Assembly (NCBI RefSeq): GCF_001885765.1
Contig: NZ_JXKD01000005.1
Span: 66,939-130,938 of the forward strand
Direction of reading: 5' to 3'
Source: Enterococcus aquimarinus
GTDB lineage: Bacteria > Bacillota > Bacilli > Lactobacillales > Enterococcaceae
DNA length: 64,000 nt
Shown here in pieces: positions 1-8,287 of this stretch. The notes beneath the pieces are model-generated. The model made no database searches, was not told where the DNA came from, and saw nothing but the letters and a program-made list of their open reading frames with translations. The position numbers were made by a program, and so were the translations under genes. Position 1 is the stretch's first letter. Every line of letters begins with the position of its first letter.

Positions 1-143
1 TACTATTAATTCAAAATGTGCCATTTTCAATGCTAGGAATTCCAGTCGATCAAATCATGTTATATATTTGTTTAATTGCAACGGTGTATTCCGGTGTCGA
101 TTATTTTGCTAAAAATACGGCCGTTTTTAAAGGCTCTATGTAA
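1..143 (+). CDS. pgsA: CDP-diacylglycerol-glycerol-3-phosphate 3-phosphatidyltransferase, C-terminal end (partial)
   Basis: Only the last 47 codons are in the window; the reading frame is open from base 3 to the TAA at 141-143. The peptide has a hydrophobic stretch followed by YSGVDYFAKN, which resembles the last transmembrane helix and tail of Gram-positive PgsA. PgsA makes phosphatidylglycerol phosphate, the first committed step to phosphatidylglycerol and cardiolipin. The gene order pgsA-cinA-recA is common in Bacilli and supports the call. The 5' part lies outside the window, so no catalytic motif can be checked. Confidence 0.8.
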   Translation, partial: LLIQNVPFSMLGIPVDQIMLYICLIATVYSGVDYFAKNTAVFKGSM

Positions 144-145
144 TG

Positions 146-187
146 AAAAAAACAGGAAGGGTACGTGAGCGTATTTTTCCTGTTTTT
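146..187 (+). terminator. Intrinsic terminator after pgsA
   Basis: An A-rich arm running into ACAGGAA pairs with TTCCTGTTTTT, and the inner bases extend the stem. A T-run follows. It separates pgsA from cinA. Confidence 0.75.
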
Positions 188-244
188 GCCTTTTAAAAAA
201 AAAGAATGAAAAAAAGAAGTATCTTATGAATAGGAGCGAACGTG

Positions 245-1492
245 ATGAAAGCAGAAATTATTGCAGTCGGAACAGAAATTTTACTCGGTCAAATTGTGAA
301 CACTAATGCGACCTTTATTGCACAAGAATTAGCCAAACTTGGCATTGAAGTCTATCATCAAAGCGTGGTTGGCGACAACGGAGGACGTTTAGCTCAATCC
401 TTGTCGATAGCAGAAAAGAGAAGTGATTTAATTGTCTTATGTGGAGGATTGGGACCAACACCCGATGATTTGACGAAGCAAGTGACGGCTAAACATGTCG
501 GCGAAACGCTTGTTCAAAATCCAATTGGTCAAGAAAAACTACGTCATTTTTTCGAGAAAAGAAATACCGCGATGACCGAAAATAATTTGTTGCAAACCTT
601 GGTCTTTCAAAACGGTGAAGCGTTACAAAATCCAACGGGTCTAGCCATTGGCATTTTTTACACAGATAGAGAGACAAAAAGTCATTACCTCCTTTTACCG
701 GGTCCACCAAAAGAGTTAATCCCGATGTTTCAGCAACATGTCGTGCCATTATTACAGGAAAGATTTCCCCAAAAGGAAAAACTATATTCACGAGTATTAC
801 GTTTTTATGGAATTGGGGAGTCGCGTTTAGTAACGGAATTAGCCGATTTAATTGAGCAACAGGTCAATCCAACCATTGCATCTTACGCCAAACAAAACGA
901 AGTAACCTTACGCTTAACTGTCAAAACGGCGCAAGAACCGGTAGGACAACGATTGCTCGACCAACTTGAAGAGATTATTTTAAAGCGAGTCGGTCAATTT
1001 TTTTATGGCTATGGAGAAGAAAACAGTTTAGCCAAAGTGGTCGTGCAACGACTTAAAGCAAATGACAAACGGGTAACGGTAGCTGAAAGTCTCACAGGGG
1101 GACATGTTCAAGCGATGCTAAGTGCAATTCCCGGAGTATCTTCGGTATTCCCTGGTGGTTTCGTGACTTACTCAGCCCAAACAAAGAGTGATTTCTTACA
1201 AATTCCCATGGATTTATTAGAAACGTATGGCACGGTTAGTCAAGAATGTGTTGAAGCGATGGCAGCTCAAAGTTTAAAACTAGCGCAAACCGATTATAGT
1301 CTTGCTTTTACGGGTGTGGCGGGTCCTGATTCCTTAGAAGGTCAAGAGGTTGGGACTGTTTGGATTGCTTTAGCGACAAAAAATCAAGGCGTAGTAAGTC
1401 ACTGTTATCATTTTGAAAGTCATCGAGAAGGCATTCAAGCGAGTGCTGTAATGGCCGGTTTAGGAATGCTTTATCAAGCACTGGAAAAATAA
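245..1492 (+). CDS. cinA: CinA family protein (competence/damage-inducible; nicotinamide nucleotide recycling)
   Basis: 415 aa, the usual length of two-domain CinA. The N-terminal MoCF/COG1058 domain has GTEILLG near residues 9-15 and GGLGPTPDD near 67-75. The C-terminal CinA domain has VAESLTGG near residue 280, the catalytic serine region of the nicotinamide-nucleotide amidase. A GTG at 242 is also in frame, but ATG 245 gives the normal start MKAEIIAVG and better spacing from AGGAG at 232-236. In many Gram-positives cinA sits just upstream of recA and is co-expressed during competence; recA here also has its own promoter. The exact biochemical role (ADP-ribose pyrophosphatase and NMN deamidase) is family knowledge. 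Confidence 0.93.
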   Translation: MKAEIIAVGTEILLGQIVNTNATFIAQELAKLGIEVYHQSVVGDNGGRLAQSLSIAEKRSDLIVLCGGLGPTPDDLTKQVTAKHVGETLVQNPIGQEKLRHFFEKRNTAMTENNLLQTLVFQNGEALQNPTGLAIGIFYTDRETKSHYLLLPGPPKELIPMFQQHVVPLLQERFPQKEKLYSRVLRFYGIGESRLVTELADLIEQQVNPTIASYAKQNEVTLRLTVKTAQEPVGQRLLDQLEEIILKRVGQFFYGYGEENSLAKVVVQRLKANDKRVTVAESLTGGHVQAMLSAIPGVSSVFPGGFVTYSAQTKSDFLQIPMDLLETYGTVSQECVEAMAAQSLKLAQTDYSLAFTGVAGPDSLEGQEVGTVWIALATKNQGVVSHCYHFESHREGIQASAVMAGLGMLYQALEK

Positions 1493-1495
1493 ACG

Positions 1496-1509
1496 CGAAT
1501 GTTTGTTCG
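1496..1509 (+). promoter_or_regulatory. LexA (DinR) SOS box upstream of recA
   Basis: CGAATGTTTGTTCG matches the Gram-positive SOS box CGAAC-N4-GTTCG at nine of ten defined positions. It lies 7 bp upstream of the recA -35 box, so it probably makes recA DNA-damage inducible. Confidence 0.75.
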
Positions 1510-1516
1510 GTTTTTC

Positions 1517-1545
1517 TTGCTTTTTTGAATAATAAAAGCTATGAT
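1517..1545 (+). promoter_or_regulatory. recA promoter (sigma-A type)
   Basis: TTGCTT at 1517-1522 and TATGAT at 1540-1545 are separated by 17 bp. The promoter lies just downstream of the SOS box and about 85 bp upstream of the start codon. Confidence 0.7.
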
Positions 1546-1631
1546 ATAGATACAAAATGAATGTGATGAAACTTTAAAATCGAGAAAAACGTTAGATTGT
1601 TCCATTTACTAACATAAGGAGGATTTACAAC

Positions 1632-2684
1632 GTGGCAGATGATCGTAAAGCAGCTTTAGATGCTGCTCTTAAAAAGATAGAAAAGAATTTTGGAAAAGGT
1701 TCTGTAATGAAATTAGGCGAGAAAGCGGATCAACGAATTTCGACTGTTCCTAGTGGTTCTTTAGCGCTTGACGTGGCATTAGGAGTTGGAGGATACCCGC
1801 GTGGACGGATTGTAGAAGTCTATGGTCCTGAGAGTTCTGGTAAAACAACCGTTGCTCTTCATGCTGTCGCAGAAGTACAAAAAAACGGCGGAACAGCTGC
1901 TTTTATTGATGCTGAACATGCCCTAGATCCTCAATACGCTGAAAAATTAGGCGTAAATATTGATGAATTATTGCTATCACAACCTGATACGGGAGAACAA
2001 GGTTTAGAGATTGCAGATGCACTTGTCTCAAGTGGAGCAGTCGACATTATTGTAATTGACTCTGTCGCAGCCTTAGTACCGCGTGCTGAAATAGATGGTG
2101 AGATGGGCGATTCTCATATTGGCCTACAAGCCCGTTTAATGTCCCAAGCACTTCGTAAATTATCCGGTACGATTAATAAAACTAAAACAATCGCCATCTT
2201 TATTAACCAAATTCGTGAAAAAGTAGGCGTCATGTTTGGTAATCCAGAAATCACACCTGGAGGTCGGGCTTTAAAATTTTACGCGACCGTTCGTTTAGAA
2301 GTCCGTCGTGCTGAACAATTAAAATCAGGCACGGATATTATCGGTAACCGTACAAAAATTAAAGTTGTTAAAAATAAAGTTGCGCCACCATTCAAAGTCG
2401 CAGAAGTCGATATTATGTACGGTGAAGGAATATCTCAAGTTGGAGAACTATTAGATATGGCCGCTGAAAAAGATATTATTGATAAAAGTGGTGCTTGGTA
2501 TTCTTACAAAGGGGATCGAATTGGTCAAGGTCGTGAAAATGTCAAAAATCATATGTTAGCTCATCCTGAAATGGTCGCTGAAGTTTCAGCGCGTGTCCGC
2601 GATGCCTATGGTATTGGTACCGGTGAGACATTAGTTGAAGAAGAAGTAATTCTTGATTTGCCAGAAATCGATTCAGAAAAATAA
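1632..2684 (+). CDS. recA: RecA recombinase
   Basis: 350 aa. It forms the ATP-dependent filament on single-stranded DNA that drives homologous recombination and stimulates LexA self-cleavage. Visible features are the Walker [10 protein letters not shown] near residues 65-73, the Walker B region [10 protein letters not shown] near 140, and an acidic C-terminal tail ([15 protein letters not shown]) typical of RecA. The start is GTG at 1632, preceded by AAGGAGG with normal spacing. The gene has its own promoter with an SOS box and ends at a strong terminator, so it is mainly monocistronic. Confidence 0.98.
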   Translation: MADDRKAALDAALKKIEKNFGKGSVMKLGEKADQRISTVPSGSLALDVALGVGGYPRGRIVEVYGPESSGKTTVALHAVAEVQKNGGTAAFIDAEHALDPQYAEKLGVNIDELLLSQPDTGEQGLEIADALVSSGAVDIIVIDSVAALVPRAEIDGEMGDSHIGLQARLMSQALRKLSGTINKTKTIAIFINQIREKVGVMFGNPEITPGGRALKFYATVRLEVRRAEQLKSGTDIIGNRTKIKVVKNKVAPPFKVAEVDIMYGEGISQVGELLDMAAEKDIIDKSGAWYSYKGDRIGQGRENVKNHMLAHPEMVAEVSARVRDAYGIGTGETLVEEEVILDLPEIDSEK

Positions 2685-2698
2685 AATGTATATTTATT

Positions 2699-2731
2699 AA
2701 ACTCCTCAAAGTGATTTGAGGAGTTTTTTTA
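2699..2731 (+). terminator. Intrinsic terminator after recA
   Basis: AAACTCCTCAAA pairs with TTTGAGGAGTTT around the loop GTGA, followed by a T-run. Confidence 0.9.
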
Positions 2732-2787
2732 TAAAATAAAAAACCGATGAATCTTAACTGTTTGAAGTGGAATGCCCTTTTTTTAAG

Positions 2788-2816
2788 TTGACACTTCCTA
2801 GGATAAACATTAGAAT
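2788..2816 (+). promoter_or_regulatory. Promoter for rny
   Basis: TTGACA at 2788-2793 and TAGAAT at 2811-2816 with a 17 bp spacer, about 120 bp upstream of the rny start. It is a near-consensus sigma-A promoter. Confidence 0.75.
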
Positions 2817-2935
2817 AAAACTGTGTATTATACACATATGCAAGTAGGCATCTTGATAATTGATTTATTTTGGTTTTTATCAAAAAACTACAAATTGTTT
2901 AAAAATAAAAAAGATGGTATGGAGGTGATTCACCA

Positions 2936-4501
2936 ATGGAACTCAACATTCTCCTCGCTATCATCGGTTTAATTGTCGGTCTTGGTTTAGGGTTAATGTA
3001 TGCGAAGAAAGATCGAGCGCGTCGTGAACAAGAACTACTTGTTGCAAATAAGACAGCAGAAGCAATTGTCCTAACTGCCGAACGAGATGCAGAAACCTTG
3101 AAAAAAGAAGCGTTACTAGAAGCTAAAGAAGAAAATCAAAAATACCGGTCAGAAATTGAAGGCGAGTTGAAAGAAAATAAACTCGAATTAAAGTCACAAG
3201 AAAACCGCTTATTACAAAAAGAACAATTACTTGATCGTAAAGATGATTCTTTAGATAAACGTGAACAATCACTAGTGAAAAAAGAAGCGAAACTTAGTGA
3301 CCAGCAACAATTAATCAATGAGCGAGAAAAGCAAATCGAAGAAATTATCGAAGAACAAAAAAGCGAGTTAGCCAAAATCGCAGCGTTATCAAAAGAAGAA
3401 GCAAAAGATATCATCATGCAAGAAACAGAAAAAGAACTAAGTCATGAATTAACAATCATGGTAAGAGAATCAGAGAAGAAGGCAAAAGAAGAGGCTGATC
3501 GTAAAGCCAAAAACTTACTTTCTCTCGCAATCCAACGCAGTGCTGCGGACCAAGTCTCTGAAACCACTGTTTCCGTTGTGACATTACCCAATGATGAAAT
3601 GAAAGGCCGCATCATTGGTCGTGAAGGGCGCAACATTCGTACACTTGAAACATTAACAGGAATTGATTTAATTATCGACGATACGCCAGAAGCAGTCGTG
3701 TTATCTGGATTTGATCCAATTCGTCGTGAAATTGCACGAATGACCTTAGAAAAACTGATTCAAGATGGCCGAATCCATCCTGCTCGAATTGAAGAAACCG
3801 TTGAAAAAGCGCGCAAAGACATGGACGAGCGGATTCGTGAGTATGGGGAACAAGCAGCTTTTGAAGTAGGCGCCCATACATTACATCCGGATTTAATTAA
3901 GATTATTGGTCGATTGCGTTTCCGAACAAGCTATGGTCAAAATGTCTTAAGACATTCAATCGAAGTCGCTAAATTAACGGGAGTTTTAGCAGCTGAGTTA
4001 GGTGAAGATGTTACCTTAGCAAAACGGGCTGGTTTACTGCATGATATCGGGAAAGCTCTCGATCATGAAGTCGAAGGTTCGCACGTACAAATTGGCGCAG
4101 AGCTTGCGGCAAAATACAAAGAAAATAAAACAGTTATCAACGCAATTGCTTCTCACCATGGTGATACGGAAGCAACATCGATTATTTCAGTCTTAGTAGC
4201 AGCTGCCGATGCTTTATCTGCAGCCCGACCAGGTGCCCGCAGTGAGTCTTTAGAAAATTATATTAAACGACTACAAAACTTAGAAGCGATTTCGAATAGT
4301 TTTGCTGGGGTGGATTATAGTTTTGCGGTTCAGGCCGGACGTGAAGTTCGCGTGATGGTGAAACCAACTGAAATTACGGACTTAGATGCCGTTCGCTTAG
4401 TCCGTGATATCCGTAAGAAGATCGAAGATGAACTTGATTATCCTGGGAATATTAAAGTAACTGTGATTCGTGAAACACGCGCAACAGATTACGCGAAATA
4501 A
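2936..4501 (+). CDS. rny: Ribonuclease Y
   Basis: 521 aa, the standard length. It has an N-terminal membrane helix (residues about 3-22), a long charged coiled coil (about 25-200), a KH RNA-binding domain with [11 protein letters not shown] near 225, and an HD metal-dependent phosphohydrolase domain with [10 protein letters not shown] near 368. RNase Y is the membrane-anchored endonuclease that starts mRNA decay and riboswitch turnover in Firmicutes. The start follows GGAGGTGAT. The gene has its own promoter and terminator. The location just after recA is common in Bacilli. Confidence 0.97.
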   Translation: MELNILLAIIGLIVGLGLGLMYAKKDRARREQELLVANKTAEAIVLTAERDAETLKKEALLEAKEENQKYRSEIEGELKENKLELKSQENRLLQKEQLLDRKDDSLDKREQSLVKKEAKLSDQQQLINEREKQIEEIIEEQKSELAKIAALSKEEAKDIIMQETEKELSHELTIMVRESEKKAKEEADRKAKNLLSLAIQRSAADQVSETTVSVVTLPNDEMKGRIIGREGRNIRTLETLTGIDLIIDDTPEAVVLSGFDPIRREIARMTLEKLIQDGRIHPARIEETVEKARKDMDERIREYGEQAAFEVGAHTLHPDLIKIIGRLRFRTSYGQNVLRHSIEVAKLTGVLAAELGEDVTLAKRAGLLHDIGKALDHEVEGSHVQIGAELAAKYKENKTVINAIASHHGDTEATSIISVLVAAADALSAARPGARSESLENYIKRLQNLEAISNSFAGVDYSFAVQAGREVRVMVKPTEITDLDAVRLVRDIRKKIEDELDYPGNIKVTVIRETRATDYAK

Positions 4502-4535
4502 GAAACGTAAGATTTTTAAGGTTTAATCGAAGAAA

Positions 4536-4586
4536 TAAAAAAGTGTTGATGAGTGAGACTTATATCACTCGTCAATACTTTTTTTG
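4536..4586 (+). terminator. Intrinsic terminator after rny
   Basis: AAAAAGTGTTGATGAGTGA pairs with TCACTCGTCAATACTTTTT (one G-T and one mismatch) and is followed by T residues. Confidence 0.88.
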
Positions 4587-4701
4587 TTCTCGTTTGTTAT
4601 TTTGTAATCATATCTTAATAGAAAAGAAATAAGCTTTTTACAACAGTTTCATGTAGAATGAAAGTAATGAACCAATGTGCTGTAAAAAGGGGGGAAAGGG
4701 C

Positions 4702-5493
4702 ATGACATCATCGATTTATATCCATCTGGATACGACGAGTAATATTGTTTTAACACAAGGAATTAATGCAGGGGATTTTCATCGAGGGATCGTCCATCCT
4801 CCTAAAAATATCTTATTATTGAATCCTAGTAGTGAGCTAGGAGAATTTGAGAATCATACGACGATGAAAATTATCCGTGGAGAAGCCGCTGTTAGTCAAT
4901 TTTTACAAAATTTATCTAAAAATCGGCTCCTACTAGAAAATAAATGGATTGATTTCACCGATCTAGCGATGCTGAAAGAATTAACCCCGTTAGAAATTTC
5001 CGAACTCTTATATTTTGGGCATATGAAGACCCATTTATACTCGCCATTTTTTTATAAATTGCAAAATAATTTTGTGTATTTTGATTTAGAAAACGGCTTG
5101 AACCGGACGTATTATCGTTATTTAGATGAGTTTTATCGTATTTTAGCATCGAAAATAACTCATATTGCGTTGGAACGATTAAATGATCGACGCTCTTTTT
5201 TTCGGAAGGCCCAACCGGTAAGTAAAGTGAATAGCGAAATCTTAAAACCATTAAAAGAGGCGATGAAAGAAGGTATTTTCTTTTCATTTGAACATGCGAA
5301 TACCGAAAATGGCGAATTTTTGATTCCTATTTATTTCGTAGATGAAACGCCACAATTAAATCGCGCCCTCATTAAGAATGAAGAAGAGCAATTCCTGGGC
5401 TATTTAATTTACAATCAAGATCGTCAAACATGGCGTTTGAAAGTCGAAGATCAATTGTTTGGTTTTTCAACAAAAAATACGCTAATTTCATAA
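4702..5493 (+). CDS. Conserved protein of unknown function (263 aa)
   Basis: I do not recognise a named family. The product is a soluble-looking 263 aa protein with no signal peptide or clear membrane segment. The N-terminal half is rich in beta-type segments (SSIYIHLDTTSNIVLTQG) and the middle is basic and aromatic. An ATG at 4675 is in frame, but it precedes the purine-rich ribosome binding site at 4687-4699, so ATG 4702 is the better start. It stands alone between the rny terminator and a convergent terminator shared with thiT. Composition resembles its neighbours. The C-terminal pattern (EEQFLGYLIYNQDRQTWRL) looks like a small beta domain, but no function is inferred. Confidence 0.8.
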   Translation: MTSSIYIHLDTTSNIVLTQGINAGDFHRGIVHPPKNILLLNPSSELGEFENHTTMKIIRGEAAVSQFLQNLSKNRLLLENKWIDFTDLAMLKELTPLEISELLYFGHMKTHLYSPFFYKLQNNFVYFDLENGLNRTYYRYLDEFYRILASKITHIALERLNDRRSFFRKAQPVSKVNSEILKPLKEAMKEGIFFSFEHANTENGEFLIPIYFVDETPQLNRALIKNEEEQFLGYLIYNQDRQTWRLKVEDQLFGFSTKNTLIS

Positions 5494-5531
5494 AAAAACT
5501 CTGCAAACCATGATGGCTTACAGAGTTTTTT
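5493..5531. terminator. Bidirectional terminator between the 4702 gene and thiT
   Basis: AAAACTCTG pairs with CAGAGTTTT around an inner CCAT/ATGG stem. A-run and T-run flanks let it serve both convergent genes. Confidence 0.82.
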
Positions 5532-5534
5532 GAA

Positions 5535-6128
5535 TTATCCATTCATTTTTTGTTCAAGTTGAACGGATGAATCGACTAAAAATAATCGTGGCATCACTTT
5601 ATATAACAGAACAACCGCTATGCTAGTCACAATTCCTGTTGCTAGGCCACTAAGACCATTCATTGTCAATGAAAAAATTACCGGTGACATGCCCCATAAG
5701 GCATACTGGCCCCAAAAAATCCAACCGGCTACAAAGTGCCAAAAAAATCGCGTAAATGCACTCACTAAACTTGCTAATATTAAGATATGGATGGTTTGAT
5801 TGGTCCGTCCTTCACGAATCGCTTGATGAAGCCTGTAAGCAAAAAGACCAGCAAAACCGGCAAACAAATACGCTAATAAATATTCAATGAGTACTTGCGG
5901 GACACTTAAAAAATAAACTTGACCTAATGGGAAATGTAAAATCCCCCAAACAAAGCTAGCTAATAAAGCTGGCTTCAATCCACGACGTAATGCGTAGACC
6001 ACAATTGGAATTTGTCCGAGTGAAATCGTAAAACTCGCTCCAATATTCGTTGGAATGAACGACAATACCATCGCAAGTGCGGCGATAATAGTGCCTTCCA
6101 CCATCATTCTTGTTTTTCCGTGTATCAA
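5535..6128 (-). CDS. thiT: Thiamine ECF transporter substrate-binding subunit ThiT
   Basis: 197 aa, about six membrane helices. ThiT is the S component that binds thiamine and docks on the shared EcfA/A'/T module (not in this window). The family hallmarks are visible: RMMVEGTIIAALAMVLSFIP at the N-terminus, SLGQIPIV, a tryptophan-rich binding loop (FFWHFVAGWIFWGQYA), and the end segment SPVIFSLTMNGLSGLATG. An in-frame ATG exists at 6155, but it lies upstream of AAAAGGAGG (complement of 6136-6144). The TTG at 6128-6126, 7 nt after that site, is the likely start and gives the usual N-terminal length. A TPP riboswitch precedes the gene. An initial thought of riboflavin transporter RibU was rejected on these motifs. 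Confidence 0.92.
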   Translation of the reverse strand: MIHGKTRMMVEGTIIAALAMVLSFIPTNIGASFTISLGQIPIVVYALRRGLKPALLASFVWGILHFPLGQVYFLSVPQVLIEYLLAYLFAGFAGLFAYRLHQAIREGRTNQTIHILILASLVSAFTRFFWHFVAGWIFWGQYALWGMSPVIFSLTMNGLSGLATGIVTSIAVVLLYKVMPRLFLVDSSVQLEQKMNG

Positions 6129-6135
6129 AAAAAGC

Positions 6136-6170
6136 CCTCCTTTTCGAATCATCACAATTCACAAAGGAGA
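6136..6170 (-). promoter_or_regulatory. Ribosome-binding-site sequestering hairpin of thiT
   Basis: On the minus strand CTCCTTT (complement of 6163-6169) can pair with AAAGGAG (complement of 6137-6143), which is the thiT ribosome binding site. The same CTCCTTTGTG stretch can instead pair with the 5' arm of the TPP riboswitch, so it looks like the expression platform. Confidence 0.65.
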
Positions 6171-6194
6171 AGCATAATATCTATACTTCAACTC

Positions 6195-6285
6195 GACACA
6201 ATTCCTACGTTCGCATAACCGAAACAGGTACGAAGGGTTTAGAGTAAGACTCATTCTCAGCGCATTGGCTCCCCTTTGTGATCAG
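6195..6285 (-). ncRNA. TPP riboswitch (THI element) of thiT
   Basis: Read on the minus strand, the conserved thi-box parts occur in order: GGGGAGC, GCTGAGA, ACCCTT, ACCTG and CGTAGGAA. The closing helix P1 is CACAA with TTGTG. TPP binding is expected to reduce thiT expression, and the downstream pairing suggests control of translation initiation because no T-run terminator is present. Confidence 0.9.
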
Positions 6286-6420
6286 ATTCTATTTAATTTT
6301 TATTACAAAACTATCATAGCATAATTTCTGAAAATGACCAGGGAAATGCTTTCTTTTGTTCTGTGGAAAAGGTCGTTACTTGCATCAAGCGATAAAATCT
6401 AAAAAAAAAGGCGTGTTTGA

Positions 6421-6449
6421 TTGACAATTAGTAAAAATTTCAAGACAAT
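6421..6449 (+). promoter_or_regulatory. Promoter for the ABC exporter operon
   Basis: TTGACA at 6421-6426 and GACAAT at 6444-6449 with a 17 bp spacer. The -10 is imperfect at its first and third bases. The transcript would start about 6456 and carry the attenuator-like leader. Confidence 0.55.
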
Positions 6450-6467
6450 AAAGGATAGATCTTACAG

Positions 6468-6491
6468 ATGTACTCTCTCGAATTGCTCTAG
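6468..6491 (+). CDS. Possible 7-codon leader peptide (MYSLELL)
   Basis: ATG at 6468 followed by six sense codons and TAG at 6489-6491. AAGGA at 6451-6455 is upstream with a long 12 nt spacer. The small ORF overlaps the 5' arm of the terminator-like hairpin that starts at 6472. That is the geometry of ribosome-mediated attenuation, known for the related BmrCD exporter of B. subtilis. Translation is not shown by the sequence alone. Confidence 0.45.
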   Translation: MYSLELL

Positions 6492-6512
6492 CAATGAGAG
6501 AGAGTTTTGTTT
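6472..6512 (+). terminator. Terminator-like hairpin in the leader of the ABC exporter operon
   Basis: ACTCTCTC (6472-6479) pairs with GAGAGAGT (6498-6505), and an inner ATTGC/GCAAT stem lies across a GA/GA internal loop. TTTTGTTTGT follows. It lies between the promoter and the first structural gene, so it can act as an attenuator. Confidence 0.7.
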
Positions 6513-6550
6513 GTGACGATGAATCAAATCGAATAAAGGAGCTCTTATTT

Positions 6551-8287
6551 ATGATAAAAAATTTACTCAAGTATGTGGGAGAGTATAAAAAAGAAGCCTT
6601 GCTCACCCCATTTTTTGTGACATTAGAGGTGATTCTTGATGTCATTATCCCGTTACTGATGGCGATGATTGTCGACCGCGGTATTACCGGAAAAAGTCAA
6701 ACAGATATTCTGTGGATCGGGAGCGCCCTGATTTTGTGTGCGATTTTAGCGCTAATTTTTGGAATGCTTTCCGCGCGCTACGCAGCAACGGCTTCCGCGG
6801 GCTTTGCTAAAAATATTCGACAACAAGTGTTTGAGAATATTCAACAATTCTCTTTTGCGAATATTGATCGTTTTTCTACTTCTAGTTTAGTCACGCGCTT
6901 GACGACTGACATTACCAATGTCCAAAATGCTTTTCAGATGACCATTCGAATTTTAGTCCGTAGTCCACTTTTGTTTATCTTTTCCATCTTAATGGCTTTT
7001 CGACTAAATGATCAGTTAGCTTTGACGTTTTTATTTATCATTCCTTTTTTAGCGTTAGGTTTATTTTTAATTATTAAATTTGCCCATCCGGCATTTAAAC
7101 AAGTGTTTCGGATTTACGATCACTTAAATCAAGTAGTTCAAGAAAACTTGCAAGGCATTCGTATTGTGAAGTCTTACGTAAAAGAAGAGCATGAAGTTCA
7201 AAAATTTACCGACGTCTCCAGTACGATTTATCGCGCCTTCTCAAAAGCGGAGCGCATTGTGGCCTTTAACCAACCAGTGATGCAAATCGCGATTTATACG
7301 TGTCTACTCTTAATTTCTTGGATTGGAGCACATTTGATTGTTGCAGGATCCCTTACAACGGGTGAGTTGATGAGTATGTTCATGTATGTGATGCAAATTT
7401 TAGTTGCCTTGAATATGATGTCGATGGTCTTTGTGATGCTAATCATCTCACGCCCCTCTGCCGAACGAATCCTTGAAGTTTTGGATGAAAAAAGTGATTT
7501 AACCGATTCAAGCAATCCGCTGACAACCATTACCGATGGCTCGGTTGAATTTATAAATGTTGATTTTAGTTATACTGATGATAAAGAGAAACTTGTTTTA
7601 AAACAAGCCAATTTCCAGATTCAATCTGGTCAAACGGTAGGGATTATTGGTGGTACTGGTAGCGGGAAAACGAGTTTAATTCAACTCATTCCTCGTTTGT
7701 ACGATGTGACGAGCGGCCAAGTAAAAGTTGGAGGACAAGACGTTAAAGACTATTCGATAGAGGCTTTACGTGATAGTGTCTCTGTCGTCTTACAAAATAA
7801 TGTCCTTTTTTCAGGAACGATTAAAGAAAATTTACGCTGGGGGAATGAGCAAGCAACCGATCAAGAGTTGATTGAAGCATGTCAGTTAGCCCAAGCCGAT
7901 GAATTTATTCAACGTTTTCCAAATGGGTATGATACGTATATTGAACAAGGGGGATCGAATGTTTCCGGGGGACAAAAACAACGTCTCACGATTGCACGAG
8001 CGCTCCTTAAAAAACCAAAGATCTTAATCTTAGATGATTCCACGAGTGCCGTCGATACGAAAACCGATGCACTCATCCAACAAGCTTTTTATCAAACGAT
8101 TCCAGATACGACCAAAATTATTATCGCCCAACGCATTACCTCGGTGGAACAAGCCGATCTGGTGATTGTGATGGAAGAAGGCAAAATCAATGGTGTTGGG
8201 ACACCGGCTGAAATGTTGGCAACGAACCAAATTTATCAAGAAGTTTACCAATCGCAACAGAAAGGATTTGGTGCGGTCCATGAATAA
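6551..8287 (+). CDS. ABC exporter half-transporter, subunit with degenerate ATPase site (BmrC/LmrC/EfrC type)
   Basis: 578 aa: a six-helix exporter membrane domain (about residues 1-320) fused to a nucleotide-binding domain. Walker A is GGTGSGKTS near 366 and the signature is VSGGQKQR. The Walker B end reads ILDDSTSAVDT, with Asp in place of the catalytic Glu, and the switch histidine is replaced in IIAQRITS. These changes define the degenerate-site partner of heterodimeric drug exporters. An in-frame ATG at 6494 lies inside the leader hairpin; ATG 6551 follows AAAGGAG at 8 nt and is preferred. The gene overlaps the next one by 8 nt, so the two products are made together. Drug substrates cannot be told from the sequence. 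Confidence 0.9.
   Translation: MIKNLLKYVGEYKKEALLTPFFVTLEVILDVIIPLLMAMIVDRGITGKSQTDILWIGSALILCAILALIFGMLSARYAATASAGFAKNIRQQVFENIQQFSFANIDRFSTSSLVTRLTTDITNVQNAFQMTIRILVRSPLLFIFSILMAFRLNDQLALTFLFIIPFLALGLFLIIKFAHPAFKQVFRIYDHLNQVVQENLQGIRIVKSYVKEEHEVQKFTDVSSTIYRAFSKAERIVAFNQPVMQIAIYTCLLLISWIGAHLIVAGSLTTGELMSMFMYVMQILVALNMMSMVFVMLIISRPSAERILEVLDEKSDLTDSSNPLTTITDGSVEFINVDFSYTDDKEKLVLKQANFQIQSGQTVGIIGGTGSGKTSLIQLIPRLYDVTSGQVKVGGQDVKDYSIEALRDSVSVVLQNNVLFSGTIKENLRWGNEQATDQELIEACQLAQADEFIQRFPNGYDTYIEQGGSNVSGGQKQRLTIARALLKKPKILILDDSTSAVDTKTDALIQQAFYQTIPDTTKIIIAQRITSVEQADLVIVMEEGKINGVGTPAEMLATNQIYQEVYQSQQKGFGAVHE

Noticed and set aside
5535-6155. Riboflavin ECF transporter RibU with an FMN riboswitch, as part of the EET system
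   Set aside because: The protein carries ThiT-type motifs and the leader matches the TPP (thi-box) consensus, not the FMN element.
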